Counted from the first letter of the stretch, positions 1-8,423 are shown. The stretch: DNA of 64,000 bases from JACVRW01 sp963812415 (GCA_963812415.1 CAWEVH010000025.1:1-64000); one strand, 5' to 3'. The notes: a model not told the origin generated them from the sequence alone. Program-made: numbers and translations.

Positions 1-1
1 T

Positions 2-619
2 GCCAAGCTCGCCGCGGCCGCCGGCGCCGGCACGGTCGGCCTGATGCTCGCGGCGATCGCGCCGGGACGGCTCGGCTTCGTGATCGCCGCGCTCGCGCCC
101 GTGGCGGGCTTCCTGGGTCCCGACCTCTGGCTCGCGCGGCTCGCCGGCGAGCGGGCACGTCGCGTCCGGCGCGACCTGCCCGCGCTGCTCGACCTGCTGC
201 GCGTGACCGTGCAGGCGGGCGCCTCGCTCTCCGAGGCGCTGCGCGCCGTGGGCGAGCGCGCCGGCGGGCCGCTGGCGGCCGAGTGGCGCGCCGTCGGCGG
301 GCAGGTGGCGCTCGGGGTCCCGCTTGCCGACGCCCTGCGCGGGCTGGCGGAGCGCCTGCCGCTGCCTGAGATCCGCGCGCTCGTGGCCGCGCTGGACAGG
401 GCGCGGCGGCACGGCGCGCCGCTCGCCGAGACGCTCGAGGCTCAGTCGCGCGACGCCCGCTCCGCCCTGGCGCGCCGGATCCGCGAGGCGGCCGCGCGGG
501 CCGGGCCGAAGATGCAGCTCGTGGTGGCGCTGCTGCTGGTGCCGTCCGTGCTGCTGTTGGTGGCCGCCGCGCTGGCGTCCGCCCTGCTGGGCGGGGGTGG
601 GGAGGTGGTTCCGTTGTGA
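2..619 (+). CDS. Type II secretion / Tad pilus F-domain protein (TadC-like), 5' partial
   Basis: Inner-membrane platform protein of the type II secretion / Flp (Tad) pilus family. The frame is open to the window edge, so the true start lies outside; an internal ATG at 44 is not the start. Hydrophobic segments lie at the beginning and at the very end (last ~30 residues, rich in V/L/A). Between them is the cytoplasmic F domain, whose first helix reads 'RRDLPALLDLLRVTVQAGAS', the usual T2SSF signature, followed by a second amphipathic stretch with many Arg. The length seen (about 205 residues) matches the C-terminal half of TadB/TadC proteins. I infer that tad genes continue upstream. TadC rather than TadB is only a guess. 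Confidence 0.75.
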   Translation, partial: AKLAAAAGAGTVGLMLAAIAPGRLGFVIAALAPVAGFLGPDLWLARLAGERARRVRRDLPALLDLLRVTVQAGASLSEALRAVGERAGGPLAAEWRAVGGQVALGVPLADALRGLAERLPLPEIRALVAALDRARRHGAPLAETLEAQSRDARSALARRIREAAARAGPKMQLVVALLLVPSVLLLVAAALASALLGGGGEVVPL

Positions 620-730
620 CGCGGGCGGTGTCGCATCGTGTTGGGTTTCCACCCGGCGACTGTTGCCGGGGCCGGGGCTGGGGGCTGGGTGGGGTCAGCA
701 TCCGGGCACTCCGGTTGGAAGTGCGCAGCT

Positions 731-769
731 GTCCTGAGTTTGGTCGCTCCTGGCGTACAAAGTCAGGAC
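731..769. repeat. Imperfect inverted repeat between convergent genes
   Basis: Arms GTCCTGAGTTTG (731-742) and CAAAGTCAGGAC (758-769) pair over 12 positions with one mismatch around a 15-base loop. It lies in the 243-base gap between the TadC-like gene and the reverse-strand NIPSNAP-like gene, where a bidirectional transcription terminator would be expected. There is no T-run on either side. The rest of the gap (620-862) shows no gene or other site that I can recognise. Confidence 0.4.
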
Positions 770-862
770 GCTAGGCCGGGAACGGGCGCATCCTCACCGA
801 GCCCGGAGATCCGGTCGACGCGCCGAACTCGCCCAGCGGAAGCGAGAGGGGTGCCCGGGCGG

Positions 863-1213
863 TCAGCCCGCGAGCCGGGCGTCCGCCAGCGCGTCCGCGA
901 GCTTGTCCGGCACGTCGAGCACGACCGTGTGGTAGCTCTCGATCTCGGCAAGCACGGCCTCGCGCGGGCCCTCGCGCCAGGCGGCGCCGTCGTAGAACGC
1001 CTGCTCCTGCGCGGCGCGCGAGTCGAGCGAGTCGAACGCGCGCATCAGGTATGCGTCCGGTTGCTCCTCACCGTCCGGATCGAGCGAGGCGGCGCAGTCC
1101 AGCACCCTGATGCCGTGCTGGGCGAGCAGCGGCGCGGCCCGCGAGCGCATCAGCTCGACGAACCCCTCCGCCCGGCCTGGCTTCAGGCGATAGGTCCGGA
1201 TCTCGAGAATCAT
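863..1213 (-). CDS. NIPSNAP-family protein
   Basis: Small cytoplasmic protein of about 116 residues with the NIPSNAP / dimeric alpha-beta barrel look. It opens 'MILEIRTYRLKPGRAEGF', the typical first strand and helix of this family, and later has 'YLMRAFDSLDSR' and a 'FYDGAAWREGPREA' segment matching the family's second half. I chose the ATG at 1213 because the family's N-terminal motif begins there; the frame is open further upstream without conserved sequence. The biochemical role of bacterial NIPSNAP proteins is unclear. It stands alone, convergent with the TadC-like gene. Confidence 0.65.
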   Translation of the reverse strand: MILEIRTYRLKPGRAEGFVELMRSRAAPLLAQHGIRVLDCAASLDPDGEEQPDAYLMRAFDSLDSRAAQEQAFYDGAAWREGPREAVLAEIESYHTVVLDVPDKLADALADARLAG

Positions 1214-1297
1214 GCGCGAGGTATACCGGTGGCGAGCCAGGGCGGCACGCCAGTCAGGGCCCGCGACGGCGATCCCCACCCAGCCCGGTAGCTCGGC

Positions 1298-1882
1298 TCA
1301 GCAGGACACGAGCAGGTGGAACGGCCGGTCCACGTTCGCCGACCCGTCGTTGTTGCGAACGATCACGCGCACGGCGAACATGTTGTCGGGGGACGAGGAG
1401 ACGGCGATCTGGCCGGTGCCCGGGCCGGCCGCGCCCTCGTCGCCGATCGTGGCGAAGTAGGTGCAGCCGCGCACGTCGGCGTCGAAGACCACCTGGTAGA
1501 CGCCGGTGCCCGGCTTGGCCACCGAGGTGATGCCGCGTGCGCGCACGAGCGCGCCCGCGCTCGAGATCACGCCGTGGCGGCTGATCCCGTCGGCGAGCAC
1601 CGCGGCGCCGACCTTGCCGATCTTCGTCGAGTCGAGCCTGTCAGCGCGGATCCTGGACGCGTCGAGCGACGACTCCTTGATCGCCCCTCCGCCGAAGCCC
1701 TCGCGCTTGGCCTCGTTGCCGCGCAGGGTCCCGTCCTTGAAGTCGCGATTGCGGATCGAGCCGTTGATGATGTCGTCGGAGCCGACTGTCGCCACCGCGT
1801 ATGCCGTGCCGCCGAGCGCCACGACCAGCGCGACGCATGCCACGACCATCGCGGGCGAGGGAAGGCGCATGAAGCGCTTCAT
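1298..1882 (-). CDS. Exported hypothetical protein with Thermoleophilia-type leader
   Basis: About 194 residues. It begins with a short basic stretch and a hydrophobic signal/anchor (residues ~10-30, 'PSPAMVVACVALVVALGGTAYA'-like). This leader style is very common in Solirubrobacterales exported proteins. A run of Asp/Asn/Ser-rich sequence with 'DIINGSIRNRDFKDGTLRGNEAK' character follows, resembling the pentapeptide-like spacer of these proteins, then a C-terminal domain ending 'RPFHLLVSC'. The start at 1882 is preceded by a GGGAGG ribosome site about 9 bases upstream. The frame stays open for 98 codons above it, but without protein-like sequence. Function unknown; probably surface-exposed or secreted. 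Confidence 0.7.
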   Translation of the reverse strand: MKRFMRLPSPAMVVACVALVVALGGTAYAVATVGSDDIINGSIRNRDFKDGTLRGNEAKREGFGGGAIKESSLDASRIRADRLDSTKIGKVGAAVLADGISRHGVISSAGALVRARGITSVAKPGTGVYQVVFDADVRGCTYFATIGDEGAAGPGTGQIAVSSSPDNMFAVRVIVRNNDGSANVDRPFHLLVSC

Positions 1883-2126
1883 CGAGATCGGACCTCCCAT
1901 CCGTTTCTGGGGCCGAGTGATGCCATCGCTTGACCCAACAGGGAAGGCGGGTCGCGGTTGCGCTACGTCCCCGTCGGGCGCCTCGGGCCTCCTTGGTGCA
2001 ACGCCGATTGCAGGCGAGGGCTCTGGGAGCACGCCCCCGCGGCCGTTTCCCACCTGGCCGGTTCGGCTCTCCAGAGCGGAAAACACGGCCTCCGACGATG
2101 GCCGTTGGGGGTCATCGGACAGAAAA
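1883..2126. other. Intergenic region upstream of the MraZ boxes
   Basis: This is the upstream part of a 367-base gap between the exported hypothetical gene (reverse) and mraZ (forward). It must hold the promoter of the reverse gene and probably that of the dcw cluster. I see short GC-rich self-complementary stretches (for example CGGCC...GGCCG near 2075-2105) but no convincing -35/-10 pair on either strand and no plausible small gene. Confidence 0.3.
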
Positions 2127-2176
2127 GTGGGAGAACGTGTTGCCAGGTGGGAGAAAGTGGGGTACGGTGGCGCCAA
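2127..2176 (+). promoter_or_regulatory. MraZ operator: five decamer-phased GTG boxes
   Basis: Five consecutive 10-base units each begin with GTG: at 2127 (GTGGGAGAAC), 2137 (GTGTTGCCAG), 2147 (GTGGGAGAAA), 2157 (GTGGGGTACG) and 2167 (GTGGCGCCAA). Three carry the full TGGG core. MraZ is known in E. coli and other bacteria to bind TGGG-type repeats with a 10-base period in front of its own gene. The array lies 74 bases before the mraZ start, so autoregulation of the dcw cluster is the natural reading. The phasing is seen directly; the binding is inferred. Confidence 0.75.
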
Positions 2177-2182
2177 TGAAAC

Positions 2183-2223
2183 GACCGGAGTGGCGGGGCT
2201 CCTCCCACTCCGCCACTCCGGTC
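2183..2223 (+). promoter_or_regulatory. Perfect 14-bp stem-loop in the mraZ leader
   Basis: Arms GACCGGAGTGGCGG (2183-2196) and CCGCCACTCCGGTC (2210-2223) are perfectly complementary, with a 13-base loop. The hairpin sits between the MraZ boxes and the mraZ start at 2250. No T-run follows, so it is not a standard intrinsic terminator. It may be an mRNA stability element, an attenuator or, as DNA, an operator. Confidence 0.55.
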
Positions 2224-2249
2224 CAACTCGCCTCGCGGGGACATGACCG

Positions 2250-2684
2250 TTGGCATTCCGAGGGCACTACGAGCACTCGCTGGACGCGAAGAACCGGCTC
2301 AGCATCCCGGCTCGGTTTCGCGCGGCCTTCTCTGCCGGAACGGTTCTCGCCAAGGACCCGGAGACCTGCGTGGCGGTTTGGACTCCCGACACGCACGAGG
2401 CGATCATCGAGCGCGCGCTCGGCGAGCTGAACCCGATGGGCTCCGAGTACCGGAAGCTGTCGCGCTTCTACCAGGGCAACTCCTTCGAGATCGACCTCGA
2501 CGCGGCAGGCCGCGTCACGATCCCGCCGCCGCTCCTCGGCCACGCGGAGATCGAGCGCGAGGTCGTAGTCGTCGGCGTGGGGGATCACCTCGAGGTCTGG
2601 GCGAGAGAGCGCTGGCAGCGCGAGCAGGAGGCCCTCGATGCCGAGATCGGGGAGGTGACCGAGCGTCTTGGCAATCCTTCTTGA
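2250..2684 (+). CDS. mraZ: Transcriptional regulator MraZ
   Basis: DNA-binding regulator of the division and cell-wall cluster, acting as a ring-shaped oligomer. 144 residues, the usual length. It has the two duplicated AbrB-like half-domains, each with the family motif: 'DAKNRLSIP' at about residues 12-20 and 'DAAGRVTIP' at about 84-92. The start is TTG at 2250. The codon two positions upstream in the same frame is a stop, and the nearby ATG at 2243 is in another frame. Its stop overlaps the start of rsmH. The decamer boxes and the leader hairpin upstream suggest self-regulation. Confidence 0.95.
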   Translation: MAFRGHYEHSLDAKNRLSIPARFRAAFSAGTVLAKDPETCVAVWTPDTHEAIIERALGELNPMGSEYRKLSRFYQGNSFEIDLDAAGRVTIPPPLLGHAEIEREVVVVGVGDHLEVWARERWQREQEALDAEIGEVTERLGNPS

Positions 2685-3639
2685 CATGAACCGCGTCCAC
2701 GTGCCGGTGCTCGCCGGCGAGTTGATCGACCTCACGCACCCGGCCCCGGGCGAGACGGCCGTGGACTGCACCTTCGGCGCGGGCGGACATGCGCGGCTGG
2801 TGGCCGAGCGGCTCGGTCCCGAGGGCACGCTGGTCTGCATCGACCGCGACCCCGCCGCCGAGGAGCGCTTCGACACGTTCGCGCGCGAGGTTCCCTGTCA
2901 GACCCGCTTCCTTCGCATGGACTACGCGGAAGGCCTGTCGCTGCTGCGCGACGAGGGGTTGCGCGCCGACCTCGTGTACCTCGACCTGGGGATCTCCTCG
3001 ATGCAGGTGGACGCGCGCGAGCGCGGCTTCTCCTACTCCTACGACGCACCCCTGGACATGCGGATGGACACGTCCCAGGAGCTCGACGCGCGCGCCATCG
3101 TGAACGGCTGGGACGAGCGCCGGCTTGCGGATCTCTTCCGCCGCTACGGCGAGGACCCGAACGCGCGCCGAATCGCCCACGAGATCGTGCGCCGCCGCGC
3201 GCGGGCCCCGATCGAGACGACCGGTGAGCTCGTGGACGCCGTCGAGTCGGCCCTGCCGGCGGCCGTGCGGCGTCGGTTCGGCGCCGGGCACCCGGCCAAG
3301 CGGGTCTTCCAGGCGGTGCGGATCGCGGTCAACCGGGAGCTCGACTCGCTCGACCGCGCGCTCCCGCTGGCGTGGGAGCTGCTGCGGGAAGACGGCCGCC
3401 TGGCCGCGATCTCGTTCCACTCGCTCGAGGACCGGCGCGTCAAGCGCTTCCTCGCCGATCGCGCGCGGGGCTGCGTCTGCCCGCCCGACTTCCCGGTCTG
3501 CGTCTGCGGCCGCGAGCCCGAGGCGGAGCCGCTCACGGGCCGTGCGCTCGCGCCCACCTCGGGCGAGGTGGCCGCCAACCCGCGCGCGAAGTCCGGCCGG
3601 CTGCGGGCGGCCCGCAGGCTCGCCGCGGGGGAGGAGTGA
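2668..3639 (+). CDS. rsmH: 16S rRNA (cytosine1402-N4)-methyltransferase RsmH
   Basis: S-adenosylmethionine-dependent methyltransferase (old name MraW) that modifies C1402 in the ribosomal P site. The SAM-binding motif 'DCTFGAGGHA' is at about residues 33-42, and 'YLDLGISSMQVD' and 'FQAVRIAVNRELDSL' follow, as expected for the family. The C-terminal part carries 'AISFHSLEDRRVKRF'. I took TTG 2668 because GGGGAGGTGA lies 9 bases upstream; ATG 2686 is possible but has no ribosome site. It overlaps mraZ by 17 bases and its stop shares a base with the next ATG. Confidence 0.95.
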   Translation: MAILLDMNRVHVPVLAGELIDLTHPAPGETAVDCTFGAGGHARLVAERLGPEGTLVCIDRDPAAEERFDTFAREVPCQTRFLRMDYAEGLSLLRDEGLRADLVYLDLGISSMQVDARERGFSYSYDAPLDMRMDTSQELDARAIVNGWDERRLADLFRRYGEDPNARRIAHEIVRRRARAPIETTGELVDAVESALPAAVRRRFGAGHPAKRVFQAVRIAVNRELDSLDRALPLAWELLREDGRLAAISFHSLEDRRVKRFLADRARGCVCPPDFPVCVCGREPEAEPLTGRALAPTSGEVAANPRAKSGRLRAARRLAAGEE

Positions 3640-4322
3640 TGGCGCGCTCGGCGGCCGCGGTCGTGCGGCCCCGCCGTGACTCGGCCCGGCGCGGCGTGCC
3701 GCGGCCGGGCAAGGCGCCGCCGCGACGCATGTCGGGCTCCGGCGCGGCGAGCGTCGTCCTTCCGGGGAGGCTGCTGAACGCGCCGTTCGCGCGCGCGGCG
3801 CGGGCCCGCACGGGCGGTGTGCTCGACGCGCTGCTCTCCGGCCGCGGCTGGATCGCCCTCGTGTTCCTGCTCCTGGCCGGAATCGTGTTCTTCAACGTCG
3901 ACCTCATGCAGATGAACCGCGACATCGCGCGCAACGCAGAGCGGATCTCGGCGCTCAAGCGCGCGAACGCGAGGCTACGCCTGGACACCGCCCGCCTCGG
4001 GTCGAGCGAGCGCATCCAGGAGGCGGCCGCTGGGCTCGGGCTCGTGCTTCCCGCGCCCGGCGAGGTGCGCTACCGCAAGGCGCGCCCGGTGCTCGATGCC
4101 CGGCGGGCCGCCAAGAGCATCACGGAGCCCACGCCGACGGTCGCGCCCGCGCCCGTGATCCCCACGCCGGCGCCCACCATGACGACGCCGGTGGTGCCCG
4201 CTCCCGTGACCCCGACGGCTCCCGCCGTACCGGCGACGCCGACCACCCCGACGACGCCCGCCCCGACGGCCCCGACCACAGTCCCGACGGCGCCCACGAC
4301 GACCGCCCAGCCGGCGGGCTAG
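3639..4322 (+). CDS. ftsL: FtsL-like septum protein with Pro/Thr-rich tail
   Basis: Bitopic divisome protein that by position and architecture plays the FtsL role, bridging FtsQ/DivIC-type partners and activating FtsW-FtsI. The ~70-residue cytoplasmic N-terminus is rich in Arg/Pro. One transmembrane segment (about 71-88) is followed by a short coiled coil ('QMNRDIARNAERISALKRAN', 91-110) and then a low-complexity tail of about 65 residues made almost only of Pro, Thr, Ala and Val (163-227). The tail would lie outside the membrane. FtsL proteins diverge greatly, so the name rests on context between rsmH and ftsI. Start ATG 3639 overlaps the rsmH stop by one base. Confidence 0.75.
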   Translation: MARSAAAVVRPRRDSARRGVPRPGKAPPRRMSGSGAASVVLPGRLLNAPFARAARARTGGVLDALLSGRGWIALVFLLLAGIVFFNVDLMQMNRDIARNAERISALKRANARLRLDTARLGSSERIQEAAAGLGLVLPAPGEVRYRKARPVLDARRAAKSITEPTPTVAPAPVIPTPAPTMTTPVVPAPVTPTAPAVPATPTTPTTPAPTAPTTVPTAPTTTAQPAG

Positions 4323-4333
4323 GCGGCCGCGCG

Positions 4334-6034
4334 GTGCCGGCCACCCAGCGCCGACCACCCGCCCGGCGTCGGCCTCCGCGCGCTCGGCGCCCGTCGCTGA
4401 AGCTGGTCGAGAGGCGCATCGGCCTGCTGTTCGCCCTCTTCCTCCTCCTGCTCGGCCTCGCGGCCCTGCGGGCCACCTGGATCGGCACGGTCAAGTCCGG
4501 CTCACTCGCTGATCGCGCGGCCTCGCAGCAGGTCGAGGAGCTTGTCGTTCCCGCCCGCCGCGGGACGATCGTCGATCGCAACCGCCTGGAGCTCGCGGTC
4601 TCCGAGGACGCCCTCACGGTCTTCGCGCACCCGTTCCTGATCGACGACCCGGCCAAGGTCGCGGCCCGGCTTTCGCCGCTCCTGGGGCGCACGGAGAGCG
4701 ACCTCCTCAAGGTGCTGAGCGACCGGGACGCCGGCTTCGTCTACCTGCGCCGGAAGATGGACGCCTCGCGGGGCCACAGGGTGGAGCAGCTCGGGATCGA
4801 GGGGATCGACACGGTGATCGAGCCAAAGCGCACCTACCCGCAGGGTTTTCTCGCCTCGCAGGTGCTCGGCTTCGTCGGCACCGACAACAAGGGACTCTCG
4901 GGCCTCGAGTACGCGCGCGAGGAGGAGCTCGGCGGCACGGACGGCGAGCGCCGGTTCGTGAAGGACGCGCTGGGCGAGCCCGTGAGCATGGTCGAGGTCA
5001 AGCGCGCGGAGCCGGGCGAGGACCTGCGCCTCACCATCGACGCCGCCATCCAGGAGCGAACCGAGGCCGTACTTTCCGAGGTCGGCCAGACCTACACGCC
5101 GCACGGCGCCACCGCGGTGGTCCTCGACCCGCGCAACGGGCAGGTGCTCGCGCTGGCCAACTGGCCGCGCGTCGACGCCAACGACCCCGACGGCGCGCCG
5201 GCGTACGCGCGCAAGAACCGCGCGATCCAGGACACCTACGAGCCCGGCTCGACCTTCAAGGCGATTACGATCGCCGGTGCGCTCGAGGAGAACCTGATCG
5301 AGCCGGAGACGACGTTCGCCGTACCGCCCACGATCCAGGTGGCGGACCGCACGGTGGGCGAGGCGCACGACGGCGGGGGCGGCACCTTCAGCGTGGCCGA
5401 CATCCTCGCTCGCTCGTCGAACGTGGGCTCGGTGATGATCGGCCTGAAGCTCGGCGCCGAGCGCTTCGACAAGTGGGTGCGGCGCTTCGGCTTCGGCAGC
5501 CCCACGGGCGCCGACCTTCCCGGTGAGGAGGGCGGCATCGTGCTCCGGCCCGAGAACTACTCGGGCTCCTCCATGGGCAACATGCCGATCGGCCAGGGAC
5601 TCGCCGTCACGCCGATGCAGATGGCGTCGGCCTTCACGGCGATCGCGAACCACGGCGTGATGCGCCGCCCGTACGTGGTGGCCGGCAACCAGCCGCGGCC
5701 CGAGCGCGTGCTCTCGCGGCAGACGGCCGATCGGGTGTCTCGGATGCTCGAGGGGGTGCTGGCGGCCGGAGGTACCGCCGAAGAGGCCTCGGTGGAGGGC
5801 TACACGATCGCGGGCAAGACGGGCACCGCCGAGAAGGCGATCAAGGGCGGCTACTCGAAGACGGACTTCGTCGCGTCGTTCATCGGGTTCGCTCCGGCGA
5901 AGGACCCGCGGCTGCTGGTGGCGGTGATGGTCGACACGCCGCGCGGCGACATCTACGGCGGCACCGTGGCCGCGCCCGCCTTCGAGCGGATCATGGAGTT
6001 CGCGCTGCCCTACCTGAAGATCCCGCCGCGCTAG
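4334..6034 (+). CDS. ftsI: Peptidoglycan D,D-transpeptidase FtsI (class B PBP)
   Basis: Septal transpeptidase that cross-links new peptidoglycan. 566 residues. Cytoplasmic basic N-terminus, transmembrane segment about 29-48, PBP dimerisation domain about 70-225, transpeptidase domain from about 255. All three active-site motifs are visible: S306-T-F-K309 (nucleophile serine), S361-S-N363, and K495-T-G-T498. The C-terminus ends soon after the catalytic domain and I see no PASTA repeats. Start is GTG 4334, 12 bases after ftsL. The next two genes are on the opposite strand, so transcription from mraZ probably ends here. Confidence 0.95.
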   Translation: MPATQRRPPARRRPPRARRPSLKLVERRIGLLFALFLLLLGLAALRATWIGTVKSGSLADRAASQQVEELVVPARRGTIVDRNRLELAVSEDALTVFAHPFLIDDPAKVAARLSPLLGRTESDLLKVLSDRDAGFVYLRRKMDASRGHRVEQLGIEGIDTVIEPKRTYPQGFLASQVLGFVGTDNKGLSGLEYAREEELGGTDGERRFVKDALGEPVSMVEVKRAEPGEDLRLTIDAAIQERTEAVLSEVGQTYTPHGATAVVLDPRNGQVLALANWPRVDANDPDGAPAYARKNRAIQDTYEPGSTFKAITIAGALEENLIEPETTFAVPPTIQVADRTVGEAHDGGGGTFSVADILARSSNVGSVMIGLKLGAERFDKWVRRFGFGSPTGADLPGEEGGIVLRPENYSGSSMGNMPIGQGLAVTPMQMASAFTAIANHGVMRRPYVVAGNQPRPERVLSRQTADRVSRMLEGVLAAGGTAEEASVEGYTIAGKTGTAEKAIKGGYSKTDFVASFIGFAPAKDPRLLVAVMVDTPRGDIYGGTVAAPAFERIMEFALPYLKIPPR

Positions 6035-6106
6035 GGGATAGCTCCCGCGAGGCGGGTCGTCCAGCGCGGTCGCGCTCGTCGGGTGGGCGTGCTTCGCGGC
6101 TCGGCC

Positions 6107-7434
6107 TCAGGTGTCGTCGTCCCCGGACGCGTCGTCCTCGTCCGGGTCGGCGAGCGCGCGCAGGGCTCCTCGCATGCGGCTCTGGGCGCTGCGCAGCTCT
6201 TCGAAGGCGCGCTCGGCGGCGAATGCCGAGCCCTCGACCTCGGACAGGCGCGACTCCAGCTCCTGACGGCGCTTCTCCTCCTCGCCCAGGCTCGCGCGCA
6301 GCTCGCGCTCGGTGATCGCCAGCATCTCGCGCTCGCGCTCGCTGTCCTCGCGCAGCTCCGCGAGCGCCTGGCGGGCCTGCTCCGCGCGCCGGTCGGCGTC
6401 GTCGAGCTCCTCGATCCGGGCGCGCGCCTCGTCGCGCTCGGCCCTGAGCGGCGCCGAGCTCCTCGCGCAGCCTCGGCCCTCGCAGCGCCTCGGTCTCCTC
6501 CGCGGCCGCCTCGGCCTGCTCGAGCCGGGCCGCCATGCCGGCGAGCTCACTGCGCTGCTCCTCGAGCTGCTCGCGCTGCTCCTGGAACAGCTCGCGCTGC
6601 TCCTCGAGCTCGGCGCTCGCCTCCTTGCCCTGGCGCGCCCGCGTGCGGGCCTCGTCGAGCTCGGCCTCGGTCGACTCGAGCCGCGGCCGCAGGTCACCCA
6701 GCTCGGCCGTCAGGCGAGCCAGCTCCTCGGCGTCCGGGCCGGGGCCGGGAGCGGCCTCTGGGGCGGCCTCGGCGGCTCGCTCGGGCGGGGCCTCGCGAAC
6801 GCCTCCCGCGTCCGCCTGCCAGAACACCGCCGACGACGCCGGAGTGCGGCGGCGCCGCGGGTGCCGCGGCGGACTCGCGCCCAGCGTCTGCCGCGGAAGC
6901 GGGCGGCACGTCCGGGTCGGCATCCGCGAGGTCGTCGAGCGGCAGGCGATCGAGCAGGGCGTCGAGCGCCGGACGCGAGGCCACTGCCGGCTTCACGTCC
7001 ATCTTCGTCATCACGGCGATGTCGTTCACGCCGAGCGCGTCGGCCGGGTCTGCCATCGCCACCAGCAGGCCGCCGCCGACGAAGCCCACCGGCACGGCCT
7101 GATAGCGCTTGGCGGCGCTCGGCTTGATCAGGTTGGCGGCGCTCGGGTCGACGCTGAAGCTGCCCAGGTCGACGTAGGCGATCCCGTAGCGCTCGGCGGT
7201 CGCGTGAGCGAGCTGCTCCTCGTTGATTGCACCGGACTCGATGAGTACGCGCGCCACGGTGTGGCCAGGGCTGCGTGCCGCCCGGACGGCCTGCTCGACC
7301 GCCTCGCGCTCCGCGAACCCGAGCTCGACGATCACGTCGCTGAGGAAGCCCGAGCGTGGGCCTCCACCGGACGGAGGGATGACGCCCTTCGGGGGACCGG
7401 GCGCTCTCGTGCCGGTGTCCGCGCTCGTGCTCAC
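6107..7434 (-). CDS. MshEN (GspE N-terminal) domain plus coiled coil, frameshifted twice
   Basis: The start is GTG 7434, overlapping the upstream gene's stop by 4 bases. The N-terminal half has the MshEN / T2SSE_N domain: 'SDVIVELGFAEREAVEQAV' and 'ARVLIESGAINEEQLAHAT' are the two helical motifs, then 'YGIAYVDLGSF' and 'LLVAMADPADALGVNDI'. In MshE-type ATPases this domain binds cyclic di-GMP or ATP. No ATPase domain follows. Instead there is a long Glu/Arg/Leu-rich coiled coil and an acidic end 'DPDEDDASGDDDT'. The reading frame changes near 6790-6850 and near 6440-6470, each time by one extra base. Correcting both gives 441 residues. Ligand binding is inferred from the family. Confidence 0.65.
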
Positions 7435-8351
7435 TGCGTCTCCTTCTCGGCGGCGGTGAGCGCGGCATCGGCCGAGCCGGCCTCGCCGAGCGCGATCACC
7501 GCGTGGGCGATGTCGAGGGTTGCCGGGCGCTCCCGCGTCGTGCGCTCGAGCCCCTGCGAGAAGCGCTCGAAGAACGCCTGGGCGCCCGCGCGGCCCTTGC
7601 AGCCGACGAGCAGGGCGCCGTACAGATCCTCGCCGAGCCGCCCGGCGTGGTCGGAGCGGCGGATCGCCTCCTCCATCATCTCCGCGGCGTCCTTCAGCAG
7701 CAGCTCGGACATGGGCCCGCCGAGCCGGTCCTCCAGCCGCGCGACGTTCGGGAAGCGGCAGACCACGAGGTAGGACTCGCCGGCGCCGCCCTCGACGGCG
7801 CGCCACTCGCTCTCGAGCGCCTCGGCGAAGGCGGCGCGGTTCAGCAGGCCGGTGAGAGGATCGGTGCGCTCGGGATCGCGCAGGCGCTCGCCCATCCGGC
7901 GCAGGTCCGCCCGCCACTTCACGGTCTCCCACTCGTAGGTGAGCAGGCGCCCGGCAACTGCGAGCAGCTCGAGGTGGGTGCGGTTGTAGAGGTCGGTCCC
8001 GGACGAGAGCGCGCAGAGCGTGATGGCGCCACCGCCGGCGCTCGTCTCGAGCGGCACCGCGAGGTAGGAGCGCACCGACAGGGCGGCAAGCATGTCCGGG
8101 TCGAGCAGGCCCTCGCCGCGCGCCGTGGCCGCAAGCGCGAGCGTGTCGCCCGGGTGGATCCGCCCGGCGGCCTCGCCGCGGATGTCGATCAGGCGGTACT
8201 CGCCCTCGTCCCAGTCGACCTGGCCCAGCAGCACGGAGCCGGCGGGCAATTCCGCCTCGAGCGCGTCGAGCACGCTGTCGGCCGCCTCGGAGAAGCTGGG
8301 AAACCTGCGCTCGGCAAGCCGCGCGAGCGCGCTCAGCGTAGTGCCGCTCAC
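7431..8351 (-). CDS. GAF-like sensor with degenerate GGDEF domain
   Basis: About 306 residues. The first ~140 look like a GAF sensor ('ADSVLDALEAELPAGSVLLG', then 'SYLAVPLET'). A GGDEF-like domain follows, starting with the conserved 'RTDPLTGLLNRAAFAEAL'. The catalytic loop reads 'RLGEDLYGALL', so GGDEF is replaced by GEDLY, and the metal-binding aspartate region is also altered. I therefore expect no cyclase activity and suggest a sensory or nucleotide-binding role. Start GTG 8351 lies 72 bases from the divergent murE start. It forms a two-gene operon with the MshEN gene (GTGA overlap). No signal peptide, so cytoplasmic. Confidence 0.75.
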   Translation of the reverse strand: MSGTTLSALARLAERRFPSFSEAADSVLDALEAELPAGSVLLGQVDWDEGEYRLIDIRGEAAGRIHPGDTLALAATARGEGLLDPDMLAALSVRSYLAVPLETSAGGGAITLCALSSGTDLYNRTHLELLAVAGRLLTYEWETVKWRADLRRMGERLRDPERTDPLTGLLNRAAFAEALESEWRAVEGGAGESYLVVCRFPNVARLEDRLGGPMSELLLKDAAEMMEEAIRRSDHAGRLGEDLYGALLVGCKGRAGAQAFFERFSQGLERTTRERPATLDIAHAVIALGEAGSADAALTAAEKETQ

Positions 8352-8423
8352 GAGGTCTGTATCGGCGGTTTGCCCGGAAACGTGAGGACGTGGAGGGAGG
8401 TGAGGGGTATCCTCGCGCCGACC

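Noticed and set aside
2243..2689. ATG-started frame overlapping mraZ in another phase
   Set aside because: The phase starting at TTG 2250 carries both MraZ motifs; this one is Arg-rich with no family resemblance.
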